This document shows positions 1 through 7,252 of a stretch of DNA of 16,845 nucleotides, piece by piece. Source of the stretch: Blastocatellia bacterium (GTDB taxonomy: Bacteria; Acidobacteriota; Blastocatellia; UBA7656); assembly GCA_022615215.1 (NCBI GenBank), contig JAKEHD010000071.1, positions 1 to 16,845 on the forward strand. Reading direction: 5' to 3'. The translations under genes and the position numbers were made by a program. The notes under the pieces were generated by a model that had not been told where the DNA came from, searched no databases, and worked only from the letters and a program-made list of their open reading frames with translations. Numbering within the stretch: position 1 is the first letter of the stretch; each line of letters opens with the position of its first letter.

Positions 1-1
1 C

Positions 2-601
2 GATGGTATCTCTACTCAAAACTGTCATTTCATCCCGCGCGCAGTATACCTGGTCAACGGACGTGTGGGCCGTACACAATCGCCGCTTGCGGAAGACCCT
101 TTCGCCGAACCCAATCAATTATTCCGGGGTATGGAAAACGGCCGCTTCGAGGAGATCATGCCACAGGGAGGCACGGCGGATTCTTTTATCGAAAACAGCC
201 GGGCCGCTGCATTTGGCGACTACGACGGGGATGGTGATATAGACATCCTTGTAGTCAACAACGGCGGGCGCGCGCGCCTGCTCAAAAATGTAGTGGGCGA
301 CCGGGGGCGATGGATTATGTTTCGCGTAATCAATCGTCACAATCTGGACGCAATTGGCGCGATGGTGCGCGTAACCGTCTCAGGCAAGAACCATTGGCGT
401 CCGGTCCAGCGCGCTTATAGCTATCTGTCGAGCAACGACCCGCGCGTACACTTCGGGTTGAGCGAGGCGGATTCGGTAGAGCGAGTAGTCGTTATATGGC
501 CGGGCGGAAAACGCGAGTCCTTCGGTCCTTTCCCGGCAGGGGCTGTCCATGAATTACGCCAGGGGGCAGGGGTGGTTGAAAGGATGAAGGATGAAGGATG
601 A
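2..601 (+). CDS. CRTAC1-like FG-GAP / ASPIC-UnbV domain protein, 3' part only
   Basis: This is the C-terminal end of a larger protein whose start lies left of the window; the frame is open from base 2. Visible first is a segment ending in VNGRV and PNQLFRGMENGRFEE, typical of the region between FG-GAP repeats. A calcium-binding type FG-GAP repeat follows (DYDGDGDIDILVVNNGG). The last ~95 residues are an ASPIC/UnbV domain: DAIGAMVRV, then a YSYLSSNDPRVHFGL block and the closing VVVIWPGGKRESF. In this family the N-terminal part is a secreted beta-propeller; such proteins are abundant in Acidobacteriota and Planctomycetes and are presumed extracellular, with unknown substrate. The last five codons lie in a 7-bp tandem repeat, so the C-terminal tail is repeat-encoded. 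Family assignment is firm; function is not. Confidence 0.85.
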   Translation, partial: DGISTQNCHFIPRAVYLVNGRVGRTQSPLAEDPFAEPNQLFRGMENGRFEEIMPQGGTADSFIENSRAAAFGDYDGDGDIDILVVNNGGRARLLKNVVGDRGRWIMFRVINRHNLDAIGAMVRVTVSGKNHWRPVQRAYSYLSSNDPRVHFGLSEADSVERVVVIWPGGKRESFGPFPAGAVHELRQGAGVVERMKDEG

Positions 602-610
602 AGGATGAAG
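580..610. repeat. AAGGATG heptamer tandem array (4 copies) across a stop codon
   Basis: Four exact head-to-tail copies of AAGGATG occupy 580-607, followed by a partial AAG. The array covers the last codons and the TGA stop (599-601) of the ASPIC/UnbV gene. Since 7 is not a multiple of 3, gain or loss of a copy would shift the reading frame at the extreme C terminus. Confidence 0.9.
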
Positions 611-617
611 GGATCAA

Positions 618-762
618 AAGTTTCGAACCACAGATTACACAGATTTCACGGATATAAAGTTCAGAGTTCAACCTTCAGGTTGCAGTGGTGAATCAGGCAA
701 GCTAAAGCTCGTACTCTGAACGGTGACAGATATTTTCTGTGTCATCCGTGTTATCTGTGGTT
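618..762. repeat. Outer inverted repeat enclosing a second palindromic element
   Basis: The left arm at 626-653 begins AACCACAGATTACAC and ends TTCACGGAT. The right arm at 744-762 reads as its reverse complement in shortened form (reverse complement AACCACAGATAACACGGAT). Between them sits a separate 63-bp palindromic element (659-721). A 20-base piece starting AAGTTTCGAACCAC (618-637) recurs with one mismatch at 15104-15123, so the left arm belongs to a dispersed repeat family. Confidence 0.75.
659..721. repeat. 63-bp MITE-like palindromic element, copy 1
   Basis: The ends form an imperfect inverted repeat (GTTCAGAGTTC at the left, GTACTCTGAAC at the right). Inside is the small hairpin AACCTTCAGGTT and then GCAGTGGTGAATCAGGCAAGC. 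A second copy with the same ends lies at 4054-4117. No transposase is nearby, so this looks like a non-autonomous REP- or MITE-type element. Confidence 0.8.
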
Positions 763-778
763 GAATACTTGCCCTCAC

Positions 779-810
779 GGCTGATGGCTGATAGCTGACG
801 GCTGGGCTGG
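779..810. repeat. Short array of CTGATGG-type heptamers
   Basis: Units CTGATGG, CTGATAG, CTGACGG and CTGGGCT follow one another at 7-bp spacing. The same family, much expanded, fills 12607-12776. Confidence 0.75.
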
Positions 811-832
811 GCCGCAGTCGAAGAATTCCCCT

Positions 833-860
833 TTGATTTGGGAGCGATTTAGGATATATT
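833..860 (+). promoter_or_regulatory. Putative sigma-70-type promoter of the amidohydrolase cluster
   Basis: TTGATT at 833-838 (4 of 6 to TTGACA) is followed after 16 bp by TATATT at 855-860 (5 of 6 to TATAAT). Transcription would start near 867, giving a leader of about 60 nt before the ATG at 927. A GGGAG ribosome-binding site lies at 914-918. The call rests on sequence likeness alone. Confidence 0.5.
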
Positions 861-926
861 ACGCAGTCGTATCCCACAGTGGAAAAATCAAATCATAGCG
901 TTTTTTAGATGACGGGAGCTTAGATC

Positions 927-2621
927 ATGAAGAACAATCGCTACCTTACGCTCGCCTGCGCGGTGGCGCTCGCCCTCACGGCTGTGAATTGGGCGGCCAC
1001 TCGCGGGGCTGCGGCGCGCGGGTCCGGCGACGATGCTTATGCCATTTCCGGCGGAACGGTCGTGACCGTCACGGGGGCGACTATTCCCAACGGAGTGGTC
1101 GTCATCCGCAACGGCCTGATAACGGCGGTCGGCGCAAACGTTCCCATCCCTGCCGATGCCCGCGTGATCGACGCAAAGGGAATGATGGTTTATCCCGGAT
1201 TGATAGACTCTTACACGAGCCTCGGCATCTCGGCACCCGCTCCGCAAACTCAGGGCCGAGGGCGCGGGGGCGGGCCTCCGGCCGTCGCGGGACCGGCTGC
1301 CGCTTCCGAAGAGGCCGAACCGCCGGGATTGCAACCTGAACTCATGGCCGCAGACGAGTTGAAGGTGACAGCCGATACCTTCGACCCGCAACGCAGCACA
1401 GGCGTCACGACGGCTCTCAGCGCGTCCCGCACGGGATTGTTCCGGGGACAGAGCGCCATCATAAACCTCGGCGGCGACGAGCCTGAAAAACTCATACTCA
1501 AGTCCCCGGCCTCGCTCAACGTCGGGTTCAACACCGCGCGCGGCGCCTATCCGGGTTCGCTGCTCGGCGTGTTCGCTTACATGCGCCAATCGCTGCTCGA
1601 CGCACAGCATTACCGCGAAGAGTGGGCGCGCTATAACCGCAACAAGAGAGGGGTGACGCGCCCGCAGGTAGACAAATCGCTCGAAGCCTTGCAGCCCGTA
1701 ATAAACGGCGAACTGCCCGTCATCTTCTGGGCCGAGTCGGTTCGTGAGATGAAACGCGCGGTCGCCATGGCCGAAGAGTTCAAGCTCAAGTATATGATAG
1801 CGGGCGGCACCGAGAGCTACGAGATAGCCGACTGGCTCAAACAGAAGAACGCGACGGTGCTCGTGAGCCTCAACTACCCTCAGCGCCCGGCCAATATCGA
1901 TGACCCTGAATCCGAGTCTCTTCGAGTGTTGCGCGGGCGGGCCAATGCGCCGAAATCGGCGGGCGCGCTCAGTAAGGCGGGAGTGCGATTCGCCTTGCAG
2001 TCGGGCAATCTTTCGCGCCCGCAGGACTTTCTCGCAAATGCCGCGCGCGCCATAGAAGCGGGACTGCCGAAAGATGAGGCCATCAAGGCGATGACCCTCT
2101 ACCCTGCGCAGATACTCGGCATAGCCGAACAACTCGGCAGCATAGAACAGGGCAAGATAGCGAACATCGTCGTCACGAGCGGCGACCTCTTCGATAAAAA
2201 GACTCAGGTCAAACATGTCTTCGTCGACGGCAAGCCTTATACGGTGAAAGCCCCGGCTGCGTCGGGCGGCGGGCGCGGGCCGGGCGGGCGCACACCCGGA
2301 GGCGGTCCCGGCGGTGGCGGCGGAATGGCCGCAGGCTCATGGTCTATAACCATCAGTTCGCCAAACGGAGAGGTGGAGGGGACGTTGACGCTCAGGCAGA
2401 GCGGGGATTCCGTGAGCGGCGAAATCTCTTCGCCCTTCGGGACGTTCCCCGTCACCGGCCATATCAGCGGCAACCAGTTGACCTACGAGTACACGGCCAA
2501 CATTCAGGGCGAGCAAATTCCCATCTCCGCAAGCGGCACGATAGAGGGCAACTCTATTCGCGGCACCATGAGCGCTATGGGGACGAGCTTCGGTTTCACC
2601 GGCACGCGAACGCCCAGGTGA
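927..2621 (+). CDS. Exported amidohydrolase-superfamily protein lacking the HxH motif, with C-terminal beta domain
   Basis: 564 residues. An N-terminal signal peptide (hydrophobic stretch ~8-30, Ala-rich end) predicts export. Residues ~33-440 have an amidohydrolase layout: the N-terminal beta-sandwich with VTVTGATIPNGVVVIRNG and the strand ending MVYPGLID, and the late YPAQILGI and GSIEQGKIANIVV blocks. The metal-binding HxH expected two residues after D94 is replaced by Y96 and S98 (DSYTS), and no clear HSH or QH metal ligands appear later, so I infer it is not a classical metal-dependent hydrolase. A Gly/Pro-rich linker (~446-469) joins a C-terminal ~95-residue domain (starting GSWSITISS) rich in alternating strands, resembling domains appended to other secreted acidobacterial enzymes. 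It is first in a cluster; the next gene starts 20 bp later. ATG has GGGAG upstream. Family assignment is strong; function unknown. Confidence 0.85.
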   Translation: MKNNRYLTLACAVALALTAVNWAATRGAAARGSGDDAYAISGGTVVTVTGATIPNGVVVIRNGLITAVGANVPIPADARVIDAKGMMVYPGLIDSYTSLGISAPAPQTQGRGRGGGPPAVAGPAAASEEAEPPGLQPELMAADELKVTADTFDPQRSTGVTTALSASRTGLFRGQSAIINLGGDEPEKLILKSPASLNVGFNTARGAYPGSLLGVFAYMRQSLLDAQHYREEWARYNRNKRGVTRPQVDKSLEALQPVINGELPVIFWAESVREMKRAVAMAEEFKLKYMIAGGTESYEIADWLKQKNATVLVSLNYPQRPANIDDPESESLRVLRGRANAPKSAGALSKAGVRFALQSGNLSRPQDFLANAARAIEAGLPKDEAIKAMTLYPAQILGIAEQLGSIEQGKIANIVVTSGDLFDKKTQVKHVFVDGKPYTVKAPAASGGGRGPGGRTPGGGPGGGGGMAAGSWSITISSPNGEVEGTLTLRQSGDSVSGEISSPFGTFPVTGHISGNQLTYEYTANIQGEQIPISASGTIEGNSIRGTMSAMGTSFGFTGTRTPR

Positions 2622-2641
2622 TCAAATACAAGGAGATAGCG

Positions 2642-4045
2642 ATGAAAAGGTTTAAAACAGTCTTCTTATTCGTTCTGGTCGCGGCGCTCGTCGTCGCGGC
2701 GCAGGCTCAACAGGGGAACTCTTCGGGCGAGACGCTGATCCGCAATGCGACCATCATGACGGCCTCGCACGGGACGATTGAAAACGGCTCGATATTGATC
2801 CGCAACGGTAAGATCGCCGCCGTAGGCAAAGATGTGAAGGCCGGTCCAAACGCAAAGATCATCGATGCGACCGGCATGTATGTCACTCCCGGTTTCATCG
2901 ATGCGCACTCTCACACGGCGCTCGATGCGATCAACGAGGGGGCTCTCTCCGTTACGGCTATGGTGCGCAACCTCGACGTGATAAATGACACGGACATCAA
3001 CATCTATCGCCAACTGGCGGGCGGCACCACCACGATACACCCCATGCACGGGAGCGCCAATTCCATAGGCGGGCAGAACGTCATTCTGAAACTGAAATGG
3101 GGCAAGTCGGCCGAGGAGATGATATTTCCCGATATGCCGCGCACGATAAAATTCGCGCTCGGCGAAAATCCCAAACGGCGCGGCAATCCCACAGTCCCAG
3201 GCCAATCGGCTCGCTTTCCCGCAACCCGAATGGGCGTCGAAGAGACCATTCGCGAAGCCTTCGTTCAGGGCCGCGAGTACATGAAGAAATGGGACGAGTA
3301 CGAAGCCGCAATCAAGCGCGGCGAGAAACCTCTCCCGCCGCGCCGTGATCTCAAACTCGACGCCATAGCCGACATTCTTCGCGGCAAGCTGCTGGTTCAT
3401 TCGCACTGCTATCGCTCCGACGAGATACTTATGCTCATCAACCTGGCCGATGAGTTCGGGTTCAAGATTCAGACCTTCCAGCATGTTCTGGAGGGCTACA
3501 AGGTGGCCAAAGAGATAGCGGCGCACGGAGCGGGCGGGTCGACCTTCTCCGACTGGTGGGCTTACAAGATCGAGGCTTATGACGCCATTCCAGGCAACGC
3601 CGCCATTATGTTGCACAAGGGCATCGTCACTTCGATCAACTCCGACAGCGCAGACCTCGCGCGACGTCTCTATCAGGAAGCCGCAAAGACGATCAAGTAC
3701 GGCAACCTGACCGATGAAGAGGCTCTGCGGCTCGTCACGCTCAATCCCGCCATTCAACTCAAGATAGACAATCGCGTCGGCAGCATAGACGTGGGCAAGG
3801 ACGCGGACCTTGCGATCTTCAACGGACATCCCTTCAGCGTCTACTCGCGGCCTGAGATGACCCTCATCGAAGGCGAAGTCTACTTCGACCGCAAGGCGGA
3901 CATCGCGCGGCGCGAGCAACTCGCCAAAGAGAAGAAAGACCTGATCGAGCGCGAAAAGAAGATGAGCGGGAGGGGACCGGAGAGACCCGAGACGCCGGAC
4001 GAGGGACCGCCCATTGACGATCCTAAAGGCCATAACCATCGGTGA
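2642..4045 (+). CDS. Exported metal-dependent amidohydrolase (imidazolonepropionase-like family)
   Basis: 467 residues. The start is ATG 2642 because AAGGAG at 2630-2635 sits six bases upstream and a signal peptide follows at once (MKRFKTVFLFVLVAALVVAAQAQ); the longer open frame upstream only overlaps the previous gene. Metal and catalytic residues are in place: H89 and H91 in GFIDAHSH, H253/H255 in LVHSHCY, H281 in TFQH, and D335 in INSDSADLARR. This is the only one of the three adjacent amidohydrolases with a full site. The family (COG1228-like) hydrolyses C-N bonds in cyclic or linear amides, often amino-acid derivatives; the substrate here cannot be read from sequence. The last ~45 residues are highly charged, then Pro-rich, ending GHNHR. 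It is closely spaced behind the 927-2621 gene, so co-transcription is likely. Confidence 0.9.
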   Translation: MKRFKTVFLFVLVAALVVAAQAQQGNSSGETLIRNATIMTASHGTIENGSILIRNGKIAAVGKDVKAGPNAKIIDATGMYVTPGFIDAHSHTALDAINEGALSVTAMVRNLDVINDTDINIYRQLAGGTTTIHPMHGSANSIGGQNVILKLKWGKSAEEMIFPDMPRTIKFALGENPKRRGNPTVPGQSARFPATRMGVEETIREAFVQGREYMKKWDEYEAAIKRGEKPLPPRRDLKLDAIADILRGKLLVHSHCYRSDEILMLINLADEFGFKIQTFQHVLEGYKVAKEIAAHGAGGSTFSDWWAYKIEAYDAIPGNAAIMLHKGIVTSINSDSADLARRLYQEAAKTIKYGNLTDEEALRLVTLNPAIQLKIDNRVGSIDVGKDADLAIFNGHPFSVYSRPEMTLIEGEVYFDRKADIARREQLAKEKKDLIEREKKMSGRGPERPETPDEGPPIDDPKGHNHR

Positions 4046-4053
4046 GCGGCGAT

Positions 4054-4117
4054 GTTCAGAGTTCAACCTTCAGGTTGCAGTGGCGAATCAGGCAAGCCGC
4101 CATCTTGAACTCTGAGC
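4054..4117. repeat. 64-bp MITE-like palindromic element, copy 2
   Basis: The left end GTTCAGAGTTCAA (4054-4066) and right end TTGAACTCTGAGC (4105-4117) are inverted repeats with one mismatch. The core, AACCTTCAGGTTGCAG then GAATCAGGCAAGC, matches copy 1 at 659-721 almost exactly. It lies between the second and third amidohydrolase genes, eight bases after the stop of the second, and may act as a transcript hairpin there. Confidence 0.85.
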
Positions 4118-4194
4118 GGTGATGAGAGAATTGGTAAAGGAGTAAGAGCACCATTGATGCCGGAAGGCGTTGAGTAGAGCAGAAGGAGAAGACC

Positions 4195-5523
4195 ATGAGA
4201 AGACTGAATACTTTCTTGAAGAAGCGAACGGCGGTTCTGCTGATTTCGGCGTGTGTGGTAGCGGCGCTCTGGCCTTTCGGCAGCGTCGAGGCCCAGAACG
4301 GCGTCTATGCCATACGCAATGCGAGGATAGTGACCGTCACGGGAGCGACCATAGAGCGCGGCACCGTTGTGATTCGCGATGGCAAGATCGCCGCCGTCGG
4401 CGAAAACGTGTCGGTGCCCGGAAACGCCCGCAGTATTGACGCGCGAGGAATGTCGGTCTATCCGGGCCTGATAGATTCGGGCACGACTATAGGGCTGACG
4501 GAGATCGGCTCGATACGCGAGACGCAGGACATGACCGAGCTTGGCGATTTCAACCCGCACATGAAGGCCATAGTGGCCGTTCACATGCACAGCGAGATAA
4601 TCCCCGTCACGCGCGCAAACGGCACGACCACCGTGATGACAAGTCCGCGAGGTCGGCTCATACCCGGACAGGCGGCATTGATAAACCTCGACGGATGGAC
4701 CTGGAAAGAGATGGCGCTCAAGGCATCGGTCGCCATGGCTATGGAATACCCTTCGGTCGGAGGGCGAGGACGTGGCGGCTTCGGCTTCTTCGCTCCGCAG
4801 GGCGGACAGGACCAGCGCCGTCAGCAGCGGGAGCGGCTCGAATCGCTTCGCAAGAAACTCGAAGACGCTCAGGCTTATGCCAAATACCTGGACGCGCGCG
4901 CCAGAGACAAGAGCATACCTGCGCGCGACACGGACCTCGTGCTCGAAGCCCTCGTCCCTGTGGTCAAGGGCGAGATGCCTGTCATAATGTCGGCAAGCCG
5001 CGCCGCCGATATCAAGGGCGCAATAGAGCTTGCCGAGAAGTACAAGCTCAAGCTGATAATTCGCGGAGCCGACGAGGCTCTGGAGGTCGCCGCTTTGCTG
5101 AAAGAGAAGAACGTGCCCGTGATAATCGGCCCGTCGACGGACCTGCCGCGCGGCGAGGACGCCGATTACGATGAGACCTTTTCATTTGCAGGCAAGCTGC
5201 ACAAAGCGGGCGTGAAGTTCGCCTTTCAATCCAACGACGCGGCTTATGCGCGCAGCCTCCCTTATGAGGCGGGAACGACGGCGGCCTTCGGATTGCCGAA
5301 GGAAGAAGCTCTGAAGGCTGTTACGATTTATCCGGCGCAAATCTTCGGCGTAGACAATCTCGTTGGCAGCATAGAGGTCGGCAAGATCGCAAACCTCATA
5401 GTCACAGACGGCGACCCTCTTGAATTTAAAACCAACGTAAAGCACATGTTCATCAACGGACAGCCCGTGAGTTTGTCTAACAGACACACGGAGCTTTACG
5501 ACAAGTTCAAGAACCGGCCTTAG
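4195..5523 (+). CDS. Exported amidohydrolase-superfamily protein lacking the HxH motif (paralogue of the 927-2621 product)
   Basis: 442 residues. ATG 4195 is preceded by AAGGAG at 4183-4188. Residues ~1-33 form a signal peptide (charged start, AVLLISACVVAALWPFG, Ala-Gln end). The amidohydrolase layout is clear: VTVTGATIERGTVVIRDGKI, YPGLID, and the closing YPAQIFGV and GSIEVGKIANLIVTDGD blocks. After D94 the two metal histidines are replaced by G96 and T98 (DSGTT), the same alignment columns lost in the first gene of the cluster. Residues ~205-245 are a charged, probably helical segment (many Arg/Gln/Glu). It lacks the Gly-rich linker and C-terminal beta domain of its paralogue. I infer a non-hydrolytic partner, a binding protein, or an enzyme with an altered mechanism. 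Membership in the superfamily is confident; activity is not. Confidence 0.85.
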   Translation: MRRLNTFLKKRTAVLLISACVVAALWPFGSVEAQNGVYAIRNARIVTVTGATIERGTVVIRDGKIAAVGENVSVPGNARSIDARGMSVYPGLIDSGTTIGLTEIGSIRETQDMTELGDFNPHMKAIVAVHMHSEIIPVTRANGTTTVMTSPRGRLIPGQAALINLDGWTWKEMALKASVAMAMEYPSVGGRGRGGFGFFAPQGGQDQRRQQRERLESLRKKLEDAQAYAKYLDARARDKSIPARDTDLVLEALVPVVKGEMPVIMSASRAADIKGAIELAEKYKLKLIIRGADEALEVAALLKEKNVPVIIGPSTDLPRGEDADYDETFSFAGKLHKAGVKFAFQSNDAAYARSLPYEAGTTAAFGLPKEEALKAVTIYPAQIFGVDNLVGSIEVGKIANLIVTDGDPLEFKTNVKHMFINGQPVSLSNRHTELYDKFKNRP

Positions 5524-5538
5524 AGAACACGCGTTCAT

Positions 5539-5681
5539 GTAAGGGTGACCCTCTGTGGTCGCCCCTCATTGAAGGGGAGCGAGGGAAAGCGATGGGGACA
5601 CTCATTGAAGAGAAACCAGGGCCGATAGCGGGAACGTTCATTGAAAGGAAATCAGGGGCGACCACAGAGGGTCGCCCCTAC
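5539..5681. repeat. 143-bp inverted-repeat element with 28-bp arms
   Basis: The arms at 5539-5566 and 5654-5681 are reverse complements with two mismatches; the core is GACCCTCTGTGGTCGCCCCT. The 87-bp interior holds CATTGAA at 5567, 5603 and 5639, exactly 36 bp apart, the outer parts of a degenerate 36-bp tandem repeat. Elements with such arms are familiar as dispersed repeats in several bacterial phyla. A transcript through it could fold into a very long hairpin between the amidohydrolase trio and the M20 gene. Confidence 0.85.
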
Positions 5682-5716
5682 AGGTTTTAAATTTTTTCTG
5701 GAGCAAAGAATTTGAG

Positions 5717-5763
5717 AGGCGAAGGGCGATGGGGTAATCAGATCGCCTTTCGCCTTTTGTTTC
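5717..5763 (+). terminator. Strong intrinsic terminator after the amidohydrolase trio
   Basis: The stem AGGCGAAGGGCGAT (5717-5730) pairs with ATCGCCTTTCGCCT (5742-5755), 14 positions with a single G-T pair, over an 11-nt loop, followed by TTTTGTTT. It separates the amidohydrolase cluster from the M20 gene. The AAAGGCGA-like arms resemble repeat sequence at 14081-14105, so the terminator may have formed from two opposed repeat units. Confidence 0.75.
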
Positions 5764-5792
5764 TGAAAACTACTTTCACGAGAGGAGTTTTG

Positions 5793-7106
5793 ATGAAAAC
5801 AATTGGATTAATAGCGCGTCTCACAGTCGCACTGTTGCTCTTTCCTTCGACGCTCGTGGCGCAGGATTGGGGCAAACGCATAGAGAGTGAAACGGCCAGA
5901 GTGGAGGCCGAAATAGTCGCCCTTCGCCAACGCATTCATCAGTACCCGGAACTATCGAACCGCGAAGAGAAGACCGCGCGCCTCGTGGCCGAGCATCTGA
6001 AGAAACTCGGGTTCGAGGTGCAAACGGGCATCGCCCATCACGGCGTCATTGCTATTCTCAAAGGCGGCAAGCCCGGCCCTGTGATAGCCGTGCGAGCCGA
6101 TATGGATGCGCTGCCCGTGACCGAAGATACTCCGCTGCCCTTCAAGTCGACTGTGCGCGCGACCTATCTCGGCCAGGACGTGGGCGTGATGCATGCCTGC
6201 GGGCACGACATTCACACGGCTGTTCAACTCGGCGTCGCTTCCGTGCTGACGGCTTTGAAGGCGGACCTGCCGGGCACGATCAAGTTCATATTTCAACCGG
6301 CTGAAGAAGGCGCGCCCGCAGGCGAAGAGGGCGGAGCAAAGATGATGGTCGCCGAGAGCGTGCTCGAAAATCCCCGCCCGCAGGTCATATTCGGACTGCA
6401 TACTTTTTCCGAAATGCAGGTGGGCGAGGTCGGCTACACCGAAGGCCCCGCGCTTGCGGCGACAGATACCTTCGAGGTCAGGATCATAGGCAAGCAATCG
6501 CACGGCGCGGCCCCTGAACTTTCGGTCGACCCTGTAGTCACCGCCGCGCAATTCGTGCTCGCTTTGCAGACCATAAGATCGCGCGTCCTCTCGCCGCTCG
6601 AACCGAGCGTCATAACGGTCGGCACGATACACGGCGGGCAGCGGCACAACATAATTCCCGCCGAAGTGAGGCTCTCGGGAACGGTTCGAACTTACAATGA
6701 AGAGGTGCGCCGCAAGATCGAGGAGAAATTTCACGAGTTGTTGAAGGGCATCACCTCAGCAGCAGGCGGCAGCTTCGAGGTCGTCCGTTATGAGCATGGC
6801 GTGCCGGCCGTCATCAACAACCCGGCCCTGACGCGCGAGTCACTGCCTGCCCTTGAACGAGTGGTCGGCAAAGGGAACGTGAAGGTGCTGCCTCCGACGA
6901 TGGGCGGCGAGGACTTCTCATATTTTTCCAACGTCGTACCGGGATTCTTCTATCGCCTGGGGATGGTCAAGCCGGGCACTACTTCGGGCGGCCATCACAC
7001 CCCGACCTTTCTCGCGGACGACACGAGCGTCGCCGTAGGTATCAAGGTGATGAGCAACCTGCTTGTGGATTACCTCGAACGCCACAAGCAATCAGCGGCT
7101 CAGTGA
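5793..7106 (+). CDS. Exported M20D-family N-acyl-amino-acid / peptide amidohydrolase
   Basis: 437 residues from ATG 5793, chosen because AGAGGAG at 5781-5787 precedes it and a signal peptide begins there (GLIARLTVALLLFPSTLVAQ); upstream codons in frame run through a terminator hairpin. The product is a zinc/manganese aminoacylase of the IAA-amino-acid hydrolase type (M20D), which releases amino acids from N-acyl or dipeptide substrates. Metal-site residues are visible: RADMDALPV, C136 and H138 in MHACGHDIH, E171-E172 in QPAEEG, H203 in GLHTF, H401-H402 in GGHHTPTF. GGEDFSYF is also present. The dimerisation (lid) domain lies at ~210-330, with QSHGAAP at its start. Most relatives are cytosolic; the signal peptide places this one in the periplasm or outside, like its neighbours. 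The exact substrate is unknown. Confidence 0.92.
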   Translation: MKTIGLIARLTVALLLFPSTLVAQDWGKRIESETARVEAEIVALRQRIHQYPELSNREEKTARLVAEHLKKLGFEVQTGIAHHGVIAILKGGKPGPVIAVRADMDALPVTEDTPLPFKSTVRATYLGQDVGVMHACGHDIHTAVQLGVASVLTALKADLPGTIKFIFQPAEEGAPAGEEGGAKMMVAESVLENPRPQVIFGLHTFSEMQVGEVGYTEGPALAATDTFEVRIIGKQSHGAAPELSVDPVVTAAQFVLALQTIRSRVLSPLEPSVITVGTIHGGQRHNIIPAEVRLSGTVRTYNEEVRRKIEEKFHELLKGITSAAGGSFEVVRYEHGVPAVINNPALTRESLPALERVVGKGNVKVLPPTMGGEDFSYFSNVVPGFFYRLGMVKPGTTSGGHHTPTFLADDTSVAVGIKVMSNLLVDYLERHKQSAAQ

Positions 7107-7123
7107 GGAACTTACTTTGGAGT

Positions 7124-7145
7124 GCGGTGACTTGTCACCGCTTTT
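7124..7145 (+). terminator. Hairpin plus T-run inside the repeat element, possible M20 terminator
   Basis: GCGGTGAC and GTCACCGC form a perfect 8-bp GC-rich stem, followed at once by TTTTC, 18 bases after the M20 stop codon. The second copy in the same element has a mismatched stem and no T-run, so only this one looks like a terminator. Confidence 0.5.
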
Positions 7146-7224
7146 CAGACTGCGACAAAAGGTATTACTCTTTCGTTGCGGTCAATCTCTCTTCTGCGAA
7201 AGCATCGCGGTGACTTGTTACCGC

Positions 7225-7252
7225 TTGAGAAAGCTGCGACAAAGGGTATTAC
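7225..7252 (+). promoter_or_regulatory. Putative promoter for the gamma-glutamyltransferase gene, carried by the repeat element
   Basis: TTGAGA (7225-7230, 5 of 6 to consensus) lies 16 bp before TATTAC (7247-7252, 4 of 6). The equivalent place in the first internal copy has no good -35. The leader would be about 60 nt, ending in a strong AAAGGAGG ribosome-binding site just before ATG 7321. Confidence 0.35.

Noticed and set aside
888..2216. Long minus-strand open frame opposite the first amidohydrolase (442 residues)
   Set aside because: It is Arg/Gly/His-rich with no recognisable domain, and the plus strand carries a clear gene; a side effect of GC-rich codon use.
2339..2641. Upstream extension of the second amidohydrolase within the end of the first gene
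   Set aside because: It overlaps the previous coding region in another frame, and ATG 2642 has a well-placed AAGGAG and a signal peptide.
2666..4066. Long minus-strand open frame opposite the second amidohydrolase (466 residues)
   Set aside because: No domain or signal is visible, composition is that of an antisense shadow, and the plus-strand gene has all catalytic residues.
5567..5674. CRISPR-like pattern from CATTGAA at 36-bp spacing
   Set aside because: Only 7-8 bases are strictly repeated, there are three units, no spacers of normal size and no cas genes.
5712..5792. 27-codon N-terminal extension of the M20 protein
   Set aside because: It would be translated from the terminator hairpin at 5717-5763 and would bury the signal peptide; ATG 5793 has AGAGGAG upstream.
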